Program-made: the position numbers and the translations under genes | Shown: positions 49,748 through 61,264 of the stretch, one piece after another | Layout: every line of letters starts with the position of its first letter | Numbering within the stretch: the stretch's first letter is position 1 | Assembly: GCA_024638465.1 (NCBI GenBank) | Contig: JAHEKF010000010.1 | Span: 1-64,000, forward strand | DNA length: 64,000 nt | Direction of reading: 5' to 3' | Origin: Rhodospirillaceae bacterium | Lineage (GTDB): Bacteria > Pseudomonadota > Gammaproteobacteria > Steroidobacterales > Rariloculaceae | The notes under the pieces: generated by a model | What the model was told of the DNA's origin: nothing | The model's database searches: none | Seen by the model: only the letters and a program-made list of their open reading frames with translations

Positions 49748-50683
49748 ATGGAGCCCTTCGAAAACCGTTCACTGCTGAGTTTCTGGACGCCGAGATACTG
49801 GTTTACCTGGATAGTGTATGGATGGATGCGCGGCATCGTGTATCTGCCATTCGACTGGCAACTTTGGCTCGGCCGGCGGTTGGGTCGGGCTCTGCACTTC
49901 GTGCTGTACCCGAAGCGTCATATCGCGGAGCGCAATCTCGCCGCCTGCTTTCCGGATTTGAGCGAATCCGAGCGTGTCGAACTGCGCAAAAAACACTTCG
50001 AGGCAATCGGAATCTCTGTGGGAGAGATGTCGATGGCCTGGTTCGGCTCCAAGGAACGCGTCCGAAGCCTGATTCGCGTTGAGGGCGAGGAGAATCTGTC
50101 GAACGCTCTGGCGAAAGGAAAAGGCGTGATTCTCTTTAGCGCGCACTTTACGACGTTCGAGTTCTTCTTTCCGGCTCTCGAACCGATCTGCCCGCATATC
50201 AGTGGCATGTATCGCGCCCAGAAGAATGAAATGATGAACGTCATCATGACGCGTGGAAGACGGCGCGCAATCGATAAACTGTTCCCCAAGGACAGCGTTC
50301 GTGAAATGGTCAGAAGCCTGACCGAGAACTCGGCCGTCTGGTACGCGGCCGACCAGAGTTATCGACGAAAGAACAGCGCACTCGTGCCATTCTTCGGCGT
50401 ACCCGCCATGACGAACACGGCAACCAGCAGGCTCGCAAAAATGAGCGGTGCGACCGTGCTGCCTTACTTCGGTCGCCGCTTGCCGGACGATTCCGGCTAC
50501 GTACTCGATATCGGCAAGCCGCTGGATGACTTTCCGACCGAAGATCTGGCTGCCGATACAACGCGTCTGATGCGTGCGCTCGAAGACTATGTCCGCCAGT
50601 GTCCTGAACAATATTGCTGGATTCACCAACGCTTCAAGGGACGCCCCGAGCCGTATCCGGACATCTATCGGCCGCAGAAGTAA
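49748..50683 (+). CDS. Lipid A late acyltransferase (LpxL/HtrB family)
   Basis: GVILFSAHFTTFEF (HX4E), AADQSYRRKNSALVPFFGVPAMTNTATSRLAKMSGA. Confidence 0.92.
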   Translation: MEPFENRSLLSFWTPRYWFTWIVYGWMRGIVYLPFDWQLWLGRRLGRALHFVLYPKRHIAERNLAACFPDLSESERVELRKKHFEAIGISVGEMSMAWFGSKERVRSLIRVEGEENLSNALAKGKGVILFSAHFTTFEFFFPALEPICPHISGMYRAQKNEMMNVIMTRGRRRAIDKLFPKDSVREMVRSLTENSAVWYAADQSYRRKNSALVPFFGVPAMTNTATSRLAKMSGATVLPYFGRRLPDDSGYVLDIGKPLDDFPTEDLAADTTRLMRALEDYVRQCPEQYCWIHQRFKGRPEPYPDIYRPQK

Positions 50684-50688
50684 TCCGC

Positions 50689-51645
50689 TTGAAGGCCGGA
50701 GGACAAAGCTCGAACGATCGCGACGACGCTCTGTCGCTCGCCAGGTTCTGGGCACCGCGATACTGGCCTACCTGGCTGTTGTTGGTCTGGCTGCGATGTT
50801 CCGTTTTGCTGCCTTTTCGCGCGCAAATCGCCATCGGCAAATGCTTCGGCCGGCTGGTTCTCAAGCTGCTGCGGAAAACAGCCCACGGGACGCGCCGCAA
50901 TCTGGAAGTGTGCTTTCCCGAGTTATCCGATGCCGAGCGAGACCGGCTGCTCGTGAAGCATTTCGAAGCACTCGGCGCCTCGCTCGCGGAGATGGCGATC
51001 GGCTGGTTCATGCCGATTGGGCGGCTGCGTAAGCTGATCAGAGTCGAAGGCGTCGAGAATCTGAAAAACGCCCAGGAGGCTGGCAACGGGATCATCCTTT
51101 ATGTTGCACATTTCACCTGCCTGGAAGTCGGCGTCGCGATTCTCGCGGACCTGAGCCCCCCTTGCGCGGCAATGTATCGTCCACAATCAAACGCGATGAT
51201 CGACGTTCTCGTGAAGCGCGGCAGAAGCCGCTTTCTCGAGCGATCGATTCCGCGGGACAATGTGCGTGGCCTGGTGCGGGCGCTTCGAAATAATTCGACC
51301 GTCGTCTACCTGCCCGACCATGCGTACGCCGGATCGGACAGCGTCCTGTTGCCGTTCTTCGGAGAACCAGCGGTCACTAACACCGCAACCAGCCGTCTTG
51401 CAAAGATTAGCGGTGCCACCGTACTCGCGTATTTCTTTCGCCGACTCGACGACGACTCAGGCTATGTCGTAAATATCGCGCCGCCGTTGGACAATTTTCC
51501 GAGCGACGACCCGCTCGAGGATACGCGCCGGATGGTAGGTCAGCTCGAAGACTATATTCGACTCGCGCCAGAGCAGTACGTGTGGACCTATCGTCGCTTC
51601 AAGGGCCGGCCCGCATCCTACCCGGACATCTATCGCGCGGACTGA
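50689..51645 (+). CDS. Second, paralogous lipid A late acyltransferase (LpxL/HtrB family)
   Basis: GIILYVAHFTCLEVG (HX4E), LPDHAYAGSDSVLLPFFGEPAVTNTATSRLAKISGATV. Probable TTG start 6 nt after the upstream gene. Confidence 0.9.
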   Translation: MKAGGQSSNDRDDALSLARFWAPRYWPTWLLLVWLRCSVLLPFRAQIAIGKCFGRLVLKLLRKTAHGTRRNLEVCFPELSDAERDRLLVKHFEALGASLAEMAIGWFMPIGRLRKLIRVEGVENLKNAQEAGNGIILYVAHFTCLEVGVAILADLSPPCAAMYRPQSNAMIDVLVKRGRSRFLERSIPRDNVRGLVRALRNNSTVVYLPDHAYAGSDSVLLPFFGEPAVTNTATSRLAKISGATVLAYFFRRLDDDSGYVVNIAPPLDNFPSDDPLEDTRRMVGQLEDYIRLAPEQYVWTYRRFKGRPASYPDIYRAD

Positions 51646-52367
51646 TAGCCTTGCTCGAGGGCCTGCCAGCCGGCTGCGTCAAAAACGGTTCCGGTTTCGA
51701 GCGCGACTTTTCGCAACGAGCGCTTCAGGCGTTTCAAATTGCTGACCCTCCATGATCCCGAATCCCGCAGCTCGCTCTTATCGAAATCGACCAGGTAAAC
51801 GCGTTGCTGCGTATCCAGGAGGATATTGCGTACGTTGAGGTCGCAGTGATCGACTCCATGATCGTGGAAGCGTCGCAAGGTACGACCGATCAGGTTCCAG
51901 CTCTCATGACCTGCATTACCTTCGTCGAGTATCGACTCGAACGAGCGCGTGTTGTCCAGGTAACCGGTGATGATGTCTGCAGTGTAGCCGACACCTCGAC
52001 GACAGACGCGGGCCGCAATAGGCGGTGGGACGGGAAGATTTCGTGCTGAAAGCTCCGAGAGCAAGCGCCATTCCCTGAACGCACGAGTTCGTTCGAGCCC
52101 TCGCCAGAAATAACGATCGCTTACGAAACGACCTACGAAGCCACCGCGATGATAGTGGCGCAAGACCCAGGTGTCGTCGTCTTCGCGAACGAATATTACG
52201 GACCCGCGACCGGCCGCCTCGCCGACGACCTTATTCTCCGATCGCCAATAGGTCGGCTCAAACCACTCGTTGTCGACTCGCGTCACGCGCTGTACATCGT
52301 ACAGAATCGCGCTGTCGCCGTGATTGATTAAAGCTGGTTCGACCACCGACGCGAATACTATCATCAT
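51630..52367 (-). CDS. kdkA: 3-deoxy-D-manno-octulosonic acid kinase
   Basis: Kinase-like fold with HDHGVDHCDLNVRNILLDTQQRVYLVDFDKSE. Start trimmed. Confidence 0.9.
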   Translation of the reverse strand: MMIVFASVVEPALINHGDSAILYDVQRVTRVDNEWFEPTYWRSENKVVGEAAGRGSVIFVREDDDTWVLRHYHRGGFVGRFVSDRYFWRGLERTRAFREWRLLSELSARNLPVPPPIAARVCRRGVGYTADIITGYLDNTRSFESILDEGNAGHESWNLIGRTLRRFHDHGVDHCDLNVRNILLDTQQRVYLVDFDKSELRDSGSWRVSNLKRLKRSLRKVALETGTVFDAAGWQALEQGYQSAR

Positions 52368-52414
52368 CGAGAAACACCGAGGCTCGCGCGGTATCGACGG
52401 AGTGGACGAAGTTA

Positions 52415-53464
52415 TCAGCCGTGAGTTGCTCCGGCTCTTGTACCGCCCAGAGCCGTAACTACCGCGCTGCAAACCGAATCGACTGAAATTTCGCGCATAC
52501 AGCGGAAGTGATTCAGCGGGCACTCTCTCTGAAAACAAGGGCTGCACTCGATATCGAGGTAGAACACGCGCTTCGTTTCCGTCAGCGGCGGCGTAAAACC
52601 CGGCGACGACGATCCGTAGAGCGCGATAACCTGTGTCCCGACTGCCGCAGCCATGTGCATCAGTCCGGAATCGTTAGTAACGGCGGCCTTCGAAGCGCTC
52701 AACAGATCGGCAACCTCCGCCAGACTCGTTTCACCGCAGAAATTCCGTGTCAGGCTGCCTTCGGTCGCTTTCGCGATCGTGTTGCCGAACTTTCGCTCTT
52801 TCCCGGAACCGAGAATGCGCACGGCGATGCCGACGCGATTCAGCCGCACCGCGAGATCCGCGAAGTACCCGATCGGCCAGCGCTTGGCCGGTCCGTATTC
52901 CGCACCAGGCATGAACGCGACGCCGTCCTCCGTCGCATCGAGCTGAAATCGCTCGAGCGTCCCGAGCCGCTGTTCGGGGGTTGTTTCCAGTCTCGGCGGA
53001 TCGATCTCGGGTATTTCGGAATCACCCGGCCGCGCGCCGAGCGCGACGAATCGCTTGACTGTCTGATTGAGCCGCGCCTCGTCGAAAGCACGGATATCGT
53101 TCAGTACCCCGTAGCGCATCTCGCCACGGAATCCGGTTCGTAGCGGTATCGCCGCAAATAGCGGCACCAACGCCGACTTGAAAGATCTCGGTAATACGAT
53201 GGCTTGAGAATATTTTTCCGCTCTGAGCGCCCGGCCGAGGCGGCGGCGGGCGAAGAAACCGAACTCTCCATGCCCGAGCGGTTGTTCGATTGTCCGGGAA
53301 ATCTCCGGCATACGCTCGAGTACGGGTCTGGACCAGCCAGGAGCAAGCACGTGGAGTTCGGCATCAGGGTCCTGCCGTCGCAACCGCTTGTAGAGCGACT
53401 GCGCCATCACCATGTCGCCGACCCATGAGGGGCCGACGATGAGAATCTTCCGGCCGGCGCTCAC
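52415..53464 (-). CDS. waaF: ADP-heptose:LPS heptosyltransferase II
   Basis: [72 protein letters not shown]. Confidence 0.95.
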   Translation of the reverse strand: MSAGRKILIVGPSWVGDMVMAQSLYKRLRRQDPDAELHVLAPGWSRPVLERMPEISRTIEQPLGHGEFGFFARRRLGRALRAEKYSQAIVLPRSFKSALVPLFAAIPLRTGFRGEMRYGVLNDIRAFDEARLNQTVKRFVALGARPGDSEIPEIDPPRLETTPEQRLGTLERFQLDATEDGVAFMPGAEYGPAKRWPIGYFADLAVRLNRVGIAVRILGSGKERKFGNTIAKATEGSLTRNFCGETSLAEVADLLSASKAAVTNDSGLMHMAAAVGTQVIALYGSSSPGFTPPLTETKRVFYLDIECSPCFQRECPLNHFRCMREISVDSVCSAVVTALGGTRAGATHG

Positions 53465-54405
53465 TTTGCCTGAGCTAAGCGGTCCAGATACGCGCGCACA
53501 CCGGTTGCCACGTCCATGAATTCAGCGTCGTAACCCGCAGCCCGCAGCGCGCCGACGTCCGCTTCGGTGAAACTCTGATAGCTGGCCTGCAACGAATCGG
53601 GAAACGGGATATACACGATCTCGCCTCTGCCATGCCAATCGATCGCTGCCCGGGCGACGTCATTGAAAGCGGCAGCACGACCCGTTCCAACGTTGTAGAT
53701 TCCCGACACCTGCGGCTGTTCGGCAAACCAGTTGTTAACGCTGACGACATCATCGACATGAATGAAGTCGCGACGCTGCTCGCCGGGTCCGTAACCGTCG
53801 CTGCCTTCGAACAATCTGGCCTCGCCGGTCTGCGCGATCTGAAGATTCAGATGCCAGGCAATGCTGGCCATCGGTCCTTTATGTGCTTCGCCAGGTCCGT
53901 AAACGTTGAAATAGCGCAGGCCGACGACCTGAGATTTCACCTCGTCGAGCCGCCTACGGACGTATTGATCGAACAACAGCTTGGAGTAACCATAAACGTT
54001 TAGTGGGCGCTCGAGTCCGGGCTCCTCCCGAAACTCGGTGCTGGCTCCGTAGACCGCTGCTGACGACGCGTATATAAACGGGACCGAATTTTCCACGCAG
54101 TACTCGAACAATTCAGTGGAATAGCGGTAATTCGTATCCATCATGTAGCGACCGTTCCATTCGGTCGTCACGGAGCACGCGCCCTGGTGAAACACTCGCG
54201 CCGGCGTGAATGGCAGCCCCGTACCCAGACGCTCCTGCAGCAGATCCTTGTCCCAATAGTCCGCGATATGGCAATCGGCAAGATTGGCGAATTTGTGGCC
54301 GTCCGTCATATCGTCGACGACAACGATGTCGCGCTCGCCGCACGCGTTCAACTCACGGACGAGATTGCTGCCGATAAATCCGGCGCCACCTGTAACGATA
54401 ATCAT
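53461..54405 (-). CDS. hldD: ADP-L-glycero-D-manno-heptose 6-epimerase
   Basis: [49 protein letters not shown]. Confidence 0.96.
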   Translation of the reverse strand: MIIVTGGAGFIGSNLVRELNACGERDIVVVDDMTDGHKFANLADCHIADYWDKDLLQERLGTGLPFTPARVFHQGACSVTTEWNGRYMMDTNYRYSTELFEYCVENSVPFIYASSAAVYGASTEFREEPGLERPLNVYGYSKLLFDQYVRRRLDEVKSQVVGLRYFNVYGPGEAHKGPMASIAWHLNLQIAQTGEARLFEGSDGYGPGEQRRDFIHVDDVVSVNNWFAEQPQVSGIYNVGTGRAAAFNDVARAAIDWHGRGEIVYIPFPDSLQASYQSFTEADVGALRAAGYDAEFMDVATGVRAYLDRLAQAK

Positions 54406-54411
54406 GGCCTG

Positions 54412-55485
54412 TCAGGACTCCTGCGAAAGGCGCGGCAGAATCTGCCGATAAAGCTGCCAGTATCGCTCGATCATGACTTCGGGGCGATAGTCGAGCGCGT
54501 GCACCCTCGCAGCTTGCGACATAGCATCGCGCAACGCCGCATCCTGAAACAAGCGAACGACCGCGTCCGTCAGCGCAACCGAATCCGCTGGCGGAACGAG
54601 TATGCCCGTTGTTCCGTCAACGACGATATCGGTAATACCGCCGACAGCGCTCGCGATCACAGGCAACCCGAACTGCATCGCGTCGAGCAGAATCGATCCC
54701 AGCCCCTCCCGCAGCGACGGCAGAACGAAAAGATCGAATGCAGCCAGATAATCGCCGACGTTCTCTACCCAGCCCGTGAAGCTCACATTCTCCAGATCGG
54801 CGGCCGCGCTGCGAAGACTGTCGCCATCTCGCCCTTCCCCGACAAGCACGAAGTGGACATCGGGATAGCGTTCAGCGACGCGTCTCGCCGTGTCGATCAG
54901 AGTTAGCTGCCCCTTGTGACTCTGGTCGAGTGCCGCGATGTGACCGACGATGAAGCTGGCACCCAGTGACGAGCGAAAAGCTCGGACCCAGGCCTCATCG
55001 GACGAGAAATTACTGGAGACGCTCGGGATCCTCTCGATCTTCGCGCGCGGCTCGGTATCCAAAAGGATGTTTCCAATCGCTCGAGACAGAACAGCGACCC
55101 TGGCTGCCCGCCGGTACATATAACGTGTCACCGGGTCGCGGCGCGGTCGATTATCGACTCGCCTCGTAATAACGTATGGCGTCGAGGAAACGCTGTGCCT
55201 CATACAGGAAACCTGCGCCGAGCGAGTTTCATGTGCGTGCAACAAGCTCGCGCCGGATGTCGCTTTGAACGCCTCGAATCTTCCGTCGACCGGAACCACT
55301 TCAATGCCATCGGTATCGAGCAGACGAGTATGAAGAGGCATCCCGCGGCGGGTGATGAGTCGCTGCCGGGGCAGATACTCGGCAAGACCACGGATCAGTA
55401 TCTCGGTTTGCCTTTCTCCGCCACGGTATACGCGCGCCAGATTGATATGGTGTGGATAGCCACCGCTGTCAGCGGCAATCGCCAC
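54412..55485 (-). CDS. Glycosyltransferase family 4
   Basis: HFVLVGEGRDGDSLR and FVLPSLREGLGSILLDAMQFGLPVIASAVGGITDIV (EX7E region). Confidence 0.9.
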   Translation of the reverse strand: MAIAADSGGYPHHINLARVYRGGERQTEILIRGLAEYLPRQRLITRRGMPLHTRLLDTDGIEVVPVDGRFEAFKATSGASLLHAHETRSAQVSCMRHSVSSTPYVITRRVDNRPRRDPVTRYMYRRAARVAVLSRAIGNILLDTEPRAKIERIPSVSSNFSSDEAWVRAFRSSLGASFIVGHIAALDQSHKGQLTLIDTARRVAERYPDVHFVLVGEGRDGDSLRSAAADLENVSFTGWVENVGDYLAAFDLFVLPSLREGLGSILLDAMQFGLPVIASAVGGITDIVVDGTTGILVPPADSVALTDAVVRLFQDAALRDAMSQAARVHALDYRPEVMIERYWQLYRQILPRLSQES

Positions 55486-55492
55486 GCCGGGA

Positions 55493-55711
55493 TCAGGACT
55501 CGGCGTCTGTCAGTTCGTAAGCGGCCCCACAGTAAGGGCACTTCGCCGCACCGGTCGCTTCGATCGCGAGATAGACCTTGGGATGCGAATTCCAGAGATA
55601 CATGCCAGGCAAAGGGCAATGCAGCGGCAGATCGTCGACCCCGACGCTGTATAGATTCTTGTCGTTGGCGACGATCAGTTCCTCGTCAACTCTACCTGGT
55701 CTTGCCCGCAC
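55493..55711 (-). CDS. Zinc-finger (zf-CHCC) domain protein
   Basis: 72 aa; C...H...CPYC spacing (PLHCPLPGMYLWNSHPKVYLAI...AKCPYCGAAYEL). Confidence 0.8.
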   Translation of the reverse strand: MRARPGRVDEELIVANDKNLYSVGVDDLPLHCPLPGMYLWNSHPKVYLAIEATGAAKCPYCGAAYELTDAES

Positions 55712-55764
55712 TGATTGATCTCCTCAAGTTCGAGTGCGGCAATTATACTCTGTCGAATCGGACC

Positions 55765-58617
55765 TTACTCGCCAAACACCTCATCCCATACGGACGCGAC
55801 GAAACGGTTTTCGTCTTCGAACTCGGTAGCGGCGACGACGCGGTCGTCGTCGTTGAGCGCCAGCAGATGGGATCGCTCCCGCAGCGTGAGGTAGATCGAT
55901 GTAAGGCGCCGACAGCGTTCAGTCGCGACGAGACCGGCTCGCGCCAGCGCCTCGAGCTGACGCACGTTATCCGGAAATTCGACGAGTTCCGGATAGTCCG
56001 CAGAGTTCGCCAGAACCCAGTAGTCGACGAGAAACTCGATGTCCGCGAGCCCGCCCCGGTCCTGCTTGAGGTCGAACTGGCGATCCCGGCTCCTGGACAG
56101 TTCCTTTCGCATTCGATCGCGCATTCGCCGAACCTCCTCTCGCAACCCGTCCCGCTTCACGAATTCGGTCAGCACTATGCGGCGATCTGCTTCGAAATCT
56201 CGACGTACCGCTTCGGTGCCGGCCACCGAACGACTCCTTAGCAGCGCCTGATGTTCCCAGACCCAGGCTTCCTTCCTCTGGTAGCGCTTGAAAGCCTCCA
56301 TGCCCGTGACCATCAATCCCGATTCGCCGCTCGGCCGAAGCCGCGTGTCGATCTCGTACAACCTTCCCGAACTCGTTTGAATACCGAGAAAGTGAATCAA
56401 ACGCTGAGCCAGCCGCGCGAAGAAGCGGGTGTTGTCGATAGACGATTCGCCGTCGGTCTCCTGATGCGGCCCGAGGGAACCGTGAATGAACACGATATCC
56501 AGATCCGAGCCGTAGCCGAGCTCGAATCCACCCAGCTTGCCGTAGGCGATGATCGCGAATCCGGCCTCCTCGAGATGCGGCGGCTCTCCGCACATCGGCC
56601 GGCCATGTTTCGCAACGAGTTCGCGCCACGCCATGTCGAGAGCGAGCTGAAGAATGATCTCCGCCGTGTCGGTCAATCGGTCACTGACCTTCATGAGCGG
56701 CAACCGGCCGAAGCGGTCCGCTACCGCGACGCGGAAAACCGCGGTGCGCTGAAACTGCCGTATAGCTTCAAGCAACGATTCGACATCCGATCTGTCAACA
56801 TGCTCGAGACTGCGGTCGAGTGCTTCCTTCAGTTCTCTCCGGGTCGGTGGCGTGTCGAAGATCCGCGAGTCGAGCAACTCGTCGAGAAGCAGCGGGTAAG
56901 CTGCTATGAGGCGAATCAGGAACTGACTTTGCGACGCCAGCGTAAGCAGACGCTCGAGTGCAGCCGGATTCTCGTTGAGCAATGCGAGGTAGGCGCTGCG
57001 GCGGCCGACCGCATGAAACACCGGCAGCACGCGTTGTAGCGTTCTCGCGGGCCGAGCCTGCCCCTGCAGTACCAGGACGATTCGCCCGGCAGCCGCAGAC
57101 AGACGCCGACGCGAGACCTCATCCATGCGGCGATAGAGCGGACCGTCGCGCAGATCGCGCAGTATCGTCGCGATCTCCGCGACATCGTCCAGCTCGTACT
57201 GTTCGAGAAACGGAACGAAATCACTCGCCTCCCAGGCACTCGCCCAGGCCGGCGCCGATCCTTCAGGCGTCGCATGATCTTGCGGTTCGCCGCTCGGTTC
57301 GAGCGCAACCGCTGCGAATTCTCGTTCGACGACAGCCCGATGGGCCGCGATTCGATCGCCCAATGCCTCCCAGCTCGGCTCGTTCATGCTGAAGGCCAGC
57401 CGTTCCCTCGTCACGGGATCCGTGGGCAGCGCGTGAGTCTGCTGGTCGTCCTGCGCCTGCAGACGATTCTCGAGCCTGCGCAAAAATCGATAGGCTTTAG
57501 CGAGATCCGCAGCGGCACTTTCCGTCAGCTGACGATTCTCGATCACGCGGGGCAGCACCTTCAGTAACGACCGTTCGCGTAGCGATGGATCGCGCCCGCC
57601 GCGAACTAGCTGCGACGCCTGCACAATGAACTCAATCTCCCGGATCCCGCCCGGGCCGAGCTTGATATTGCCGGACATGTCCTTGCGCGCGACTTCCTGA
57701 GCGATAAGCGCTTTCATTTGTCGCAACGCGGCGAATACGCCGAAGTCTACATAGCGACGGTAGACGAACGGTGTCAGTATCTGATCGAAGATTTCTTCCT
57801 CGTAATGCGGACCATTCAGCAGTCTCGCCTTGAGGTACGCGTAACGTTCCCAGTCGCGCCCGTGACGGACGAGATAGGTCTCGAGCGCGGAGATACCTAC
57901 GCTCAACGGCCCACTGCTACCGAAAGGCCGCAGCCGTGTGTCGACGCGAAAAACGAAACCATCCTGCGTGACGTCGTCCAGGAGCTTGACGACAAGCTGC
58001 GCGACGCGACGGTAATAGCCTTCCGCCTCGATTCCCTCGAGACCGTCGATCCTGACGCCGTCCGGATGCAGAAAAACGAGATCGATATCGGAAGAGTAAT
58101 TCAGTTCGTAGCCACCGAGCTTGCCCATGCCGAGCACCAGCAGCGGCAGCTCTGTCCCGGTGTCGTCAACGGGCCGGCCGTATCGGGGTTCGAGCGCTGT
58201 TGCGGCGAAATCGACCGCAGCGAGCACCGCTCCGTCCGCAAGCACCGAGAGCTCGAGCAGGCTCGTCTCGAGATCGGCCCAGTCCGACAGATCGCGCCAC
58301 GCGATGCGTGCCATTTCGACCTGCCGAATTCTGCGCAGGTGACGCATGGCCGCCGCCTGATCGCGATTCGTGACGTCGAAGCGCGCGGCCGCCGTAACGG
58401 TAGAGAGCGCTTCCGGGTCGGCGAGCCGCTGCAGAAGCGCATCAGGCTGTCGCTGCAGAACGGCGAGCACGAAATCGCTGCACACGGCGACGCGTCCTGC
58501 CGTGGCCACGAAATCACCGGGGAGCTCGGGCGCAGCGATCGCATCGAGCCTTTCCTTAGCGCGTTCCCAAACGGGTTCGAGCGCGACAGGAAGCTGAGTT
58601 GGCCGTGTTGGCGTCAC
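55765..58617 (-). CDS. glnE: Bifunctional glutamine synthetase adenylyltransferase/deadenylase
   Basis: 950 aa with two nucleotidyltransferase cores (GMGKLGGYELNYSSDIDLVFL; AYGKLGGFELGYGSDLDIVFIHG). Confidence 0.97.
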   Translation of the reverse strand: MTPTRPTQLPVALEPVWERAKERLDAIAAPELPGDFVATAGRVAVCSDFVLAVLQRQPDALLQRLADPEALSTVTAAARFDVTNRDQAAAMRHLRRIRQVEMARIAWRDLSDWADLETSLLELSVLADGAVLAAVDFAATALEPRYGRPVDDTGTELPLLVLGMGKLGGYELNYSSDIDLVFLHPDGVRIDGLEGIEAEGYYRRVAQLVVKLLDDVTQDGFVFRVDTRLRPFGSSGPLSVGISALETYLVRHGRDWERYAYLKARLLNGPHYEEEIFDQILTPFVYRRYVDFGVFAALRQMKALIAQEVARKDMSGNIKLGPGGIREIEFIVQASQLVRGGRDPSLRERSLLKVLPRVIENRQLTESAAADLAKAYRFLRRLENRLQAQDDQQTHALPTDPVTRERLAFSMNEPSWEALGDRIAAHRAVVEREFAAVALEPSGEPQDHATPEGSAPAWASAWEASDFVPFLEQYELDDVAEIATILRDLRDGPLYRRMDEVSRRRLSAAAGRIVLVLQGQARPARTLQRVLPVFHAVGRRSAYLALLNENPAALERLLTLASQSQFLIRLIAAYPLLLDELLDSRIFDTPPTRRELKEALDRSLEHVDRSDVESLLEAIRQFQRTAVFRVAVADRFGRLPLMKVSDRLTDTAEIILQLALDMAWRELVAKHGRPMCGEPPHLEEAGFAIIAYGKLGGFELGYGSDLDIVFIHGSLGPHQETDGESSIDNTRFFARLAQRLIHFLGIQTSSGRLYEIDTRLRPSGESGLMVTGMEAFKRYQRKEAWVWEHQALLRSRSVAGTEAVRRDFEADRRIVLTEFVKRDGLREEVRRMRDRMRKELSRSRDRQFDLKQDRGGLADIEFLVDYWVLANSADYPELVEFPDNVRQLEALARAGLVATERCRRLTSIYLTLRERSHLLALNDDDRVVAATEFEDENRFVASVWDEVFGE

Positions 58618-58708
58618 CGGATCCTCGATCGGTTGGCTTAAGCGCCGACGACTCTAACGCCAAACCGGCCGTATCCGCCAGGCACACTGAAAAACGCAAC
58701 TTGCTCGC

Positions 58709-58737
58709 CAAAAAAAGCCCCGCGACTGCGGGGCTTT
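58709..58737 (-). terminator. Intrinsic terminator downstream of groEL
   Basis: AAGCCCCGC-AGTC-GCGGGGCTT stem followed by a T run on the minus strand. Confidence 0.9.
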
Positions 58738-58764
58738 CTATCTCGTCACGGCGAGGACGACGAC

Positions 58765-60405
<1,641 letters not shown>

Positions 60406-60440
60406 CTAAAATCTTGCGCTCTATCGTTCGGTACGAGGAA

Positions 60441-60752
60441 TCAGCCCTCGATCACGGCCATGACGTCGTCTTCACGCATGACCAGCAGTTCTTCGCCATC
60501 GACCTTGACCTCGGTACCCGAGTACTTGCCGAACAGGACCTTGTCGCCCGCCTTCAGGTCGAGAGCCCGTGTCTCGCCGCTGTCGAGCACTTTGCCATTA
60601 CCCACGGCAACGACTTCGCCTTTGATCGGTTTCTCAGTCGCCGTGTCGGGAATTACGATGCCGCCAGGGGAGGTTCGCTCCTCCTCCGTGCGCCGGATAA
60701 CGACGCGATCGTGTAAGGGACGAATATTCATTAGGGGGGTCTCCCTCTTCAA
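60441..60752 (-). CDS. groES: Co-chaperonin GroES
   Basis: [31 protein letters not shown]. Confidence 0.98.
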   Translation of the reverse strand: MKRETPLMNIRPLHDRVVIRRTEEERTSPGGIVIPDTATEKPIKGEVVAVGNGKVLDSGETRALDLKAGDKVLFGKYSGTEVKVDGEELLVMREDDVMAVIEG

Positions 60753-60797
60753 GTCTATGAAATAAAAGAATTTTTTTTCCAGGGGCCGAGTATGCTT

Positions 60798-60824
60798 TTA
60801 GCACTCGGCCGAATCGAGTGCTAA
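60798..60824 (-). promoter_or_regulatory. CIRCE operator (HrcA-binding site) upstream of groESL
   Basis: Perfect TTAGCACTC-N9-GAGTGCTAA inverted repeat. Confidence 0.96.
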
Positions 60825-60870
60825 TAATAGTGATGGATCGGCGGATTTCAAGGGGTTGTGACCAATCGCC

Positions 60871-61263
60871 ATGACAGCCAGCGGCGCTCCCGCTATGCTT
60901 GGCCGCCTTCTAGTGAAGCGGCCGGAGTTCAGATTGAGCGCCGAACACGTGCTGGTATTGACGACCTGCGGGAACGCCCGGGACGCCGGAAATCTGGCTG
61001 AAACGCTGGTCGACAGGCGACTCGCGGCGTGCGTGAATCGGGTCGAGGGTGTAGTGTCTACTTACCGCTGGCAGGCCGCGGTCCACAACGAACGCGAAGT
61101 GCTGCTTCTGATCAAGACGACATCAGCGCGGTTGAAGGAAGTGGAGTCATCGATTAAAGAGCTGTCAGGATATGAACTACCGGAAGTTCTGGCGGTCCCT
61201 ATCCACGGTGGTTCGTCGGAATATCTTAAGTGGCTCACGACATCAGTTGGCCCGGAGGATTGA
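60871..61263 (+). CDS. cutA: Divalent-cation tolerance protein CutA
   Basis: AETLVDRRLAACVNRVEGVVSTYRWQ...EREVLLLIKTTSARLKEVESSIKELSGYELPEVLAVPI. Start uncertain. Confidence 0.93.
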   Translation: MTASGAPAMLGRLLVKRPEFRLSAEHVLVLTTCGNARDAGNLAETLVDRRLAACVNRVEGVVSTYRWQAAVHNEREVLLLIKTTSARLKEVESSIKELSGYELPEVLAVPIHGGSSEYLKWLTTSVGPED

Positions 61264-61264
61264 C

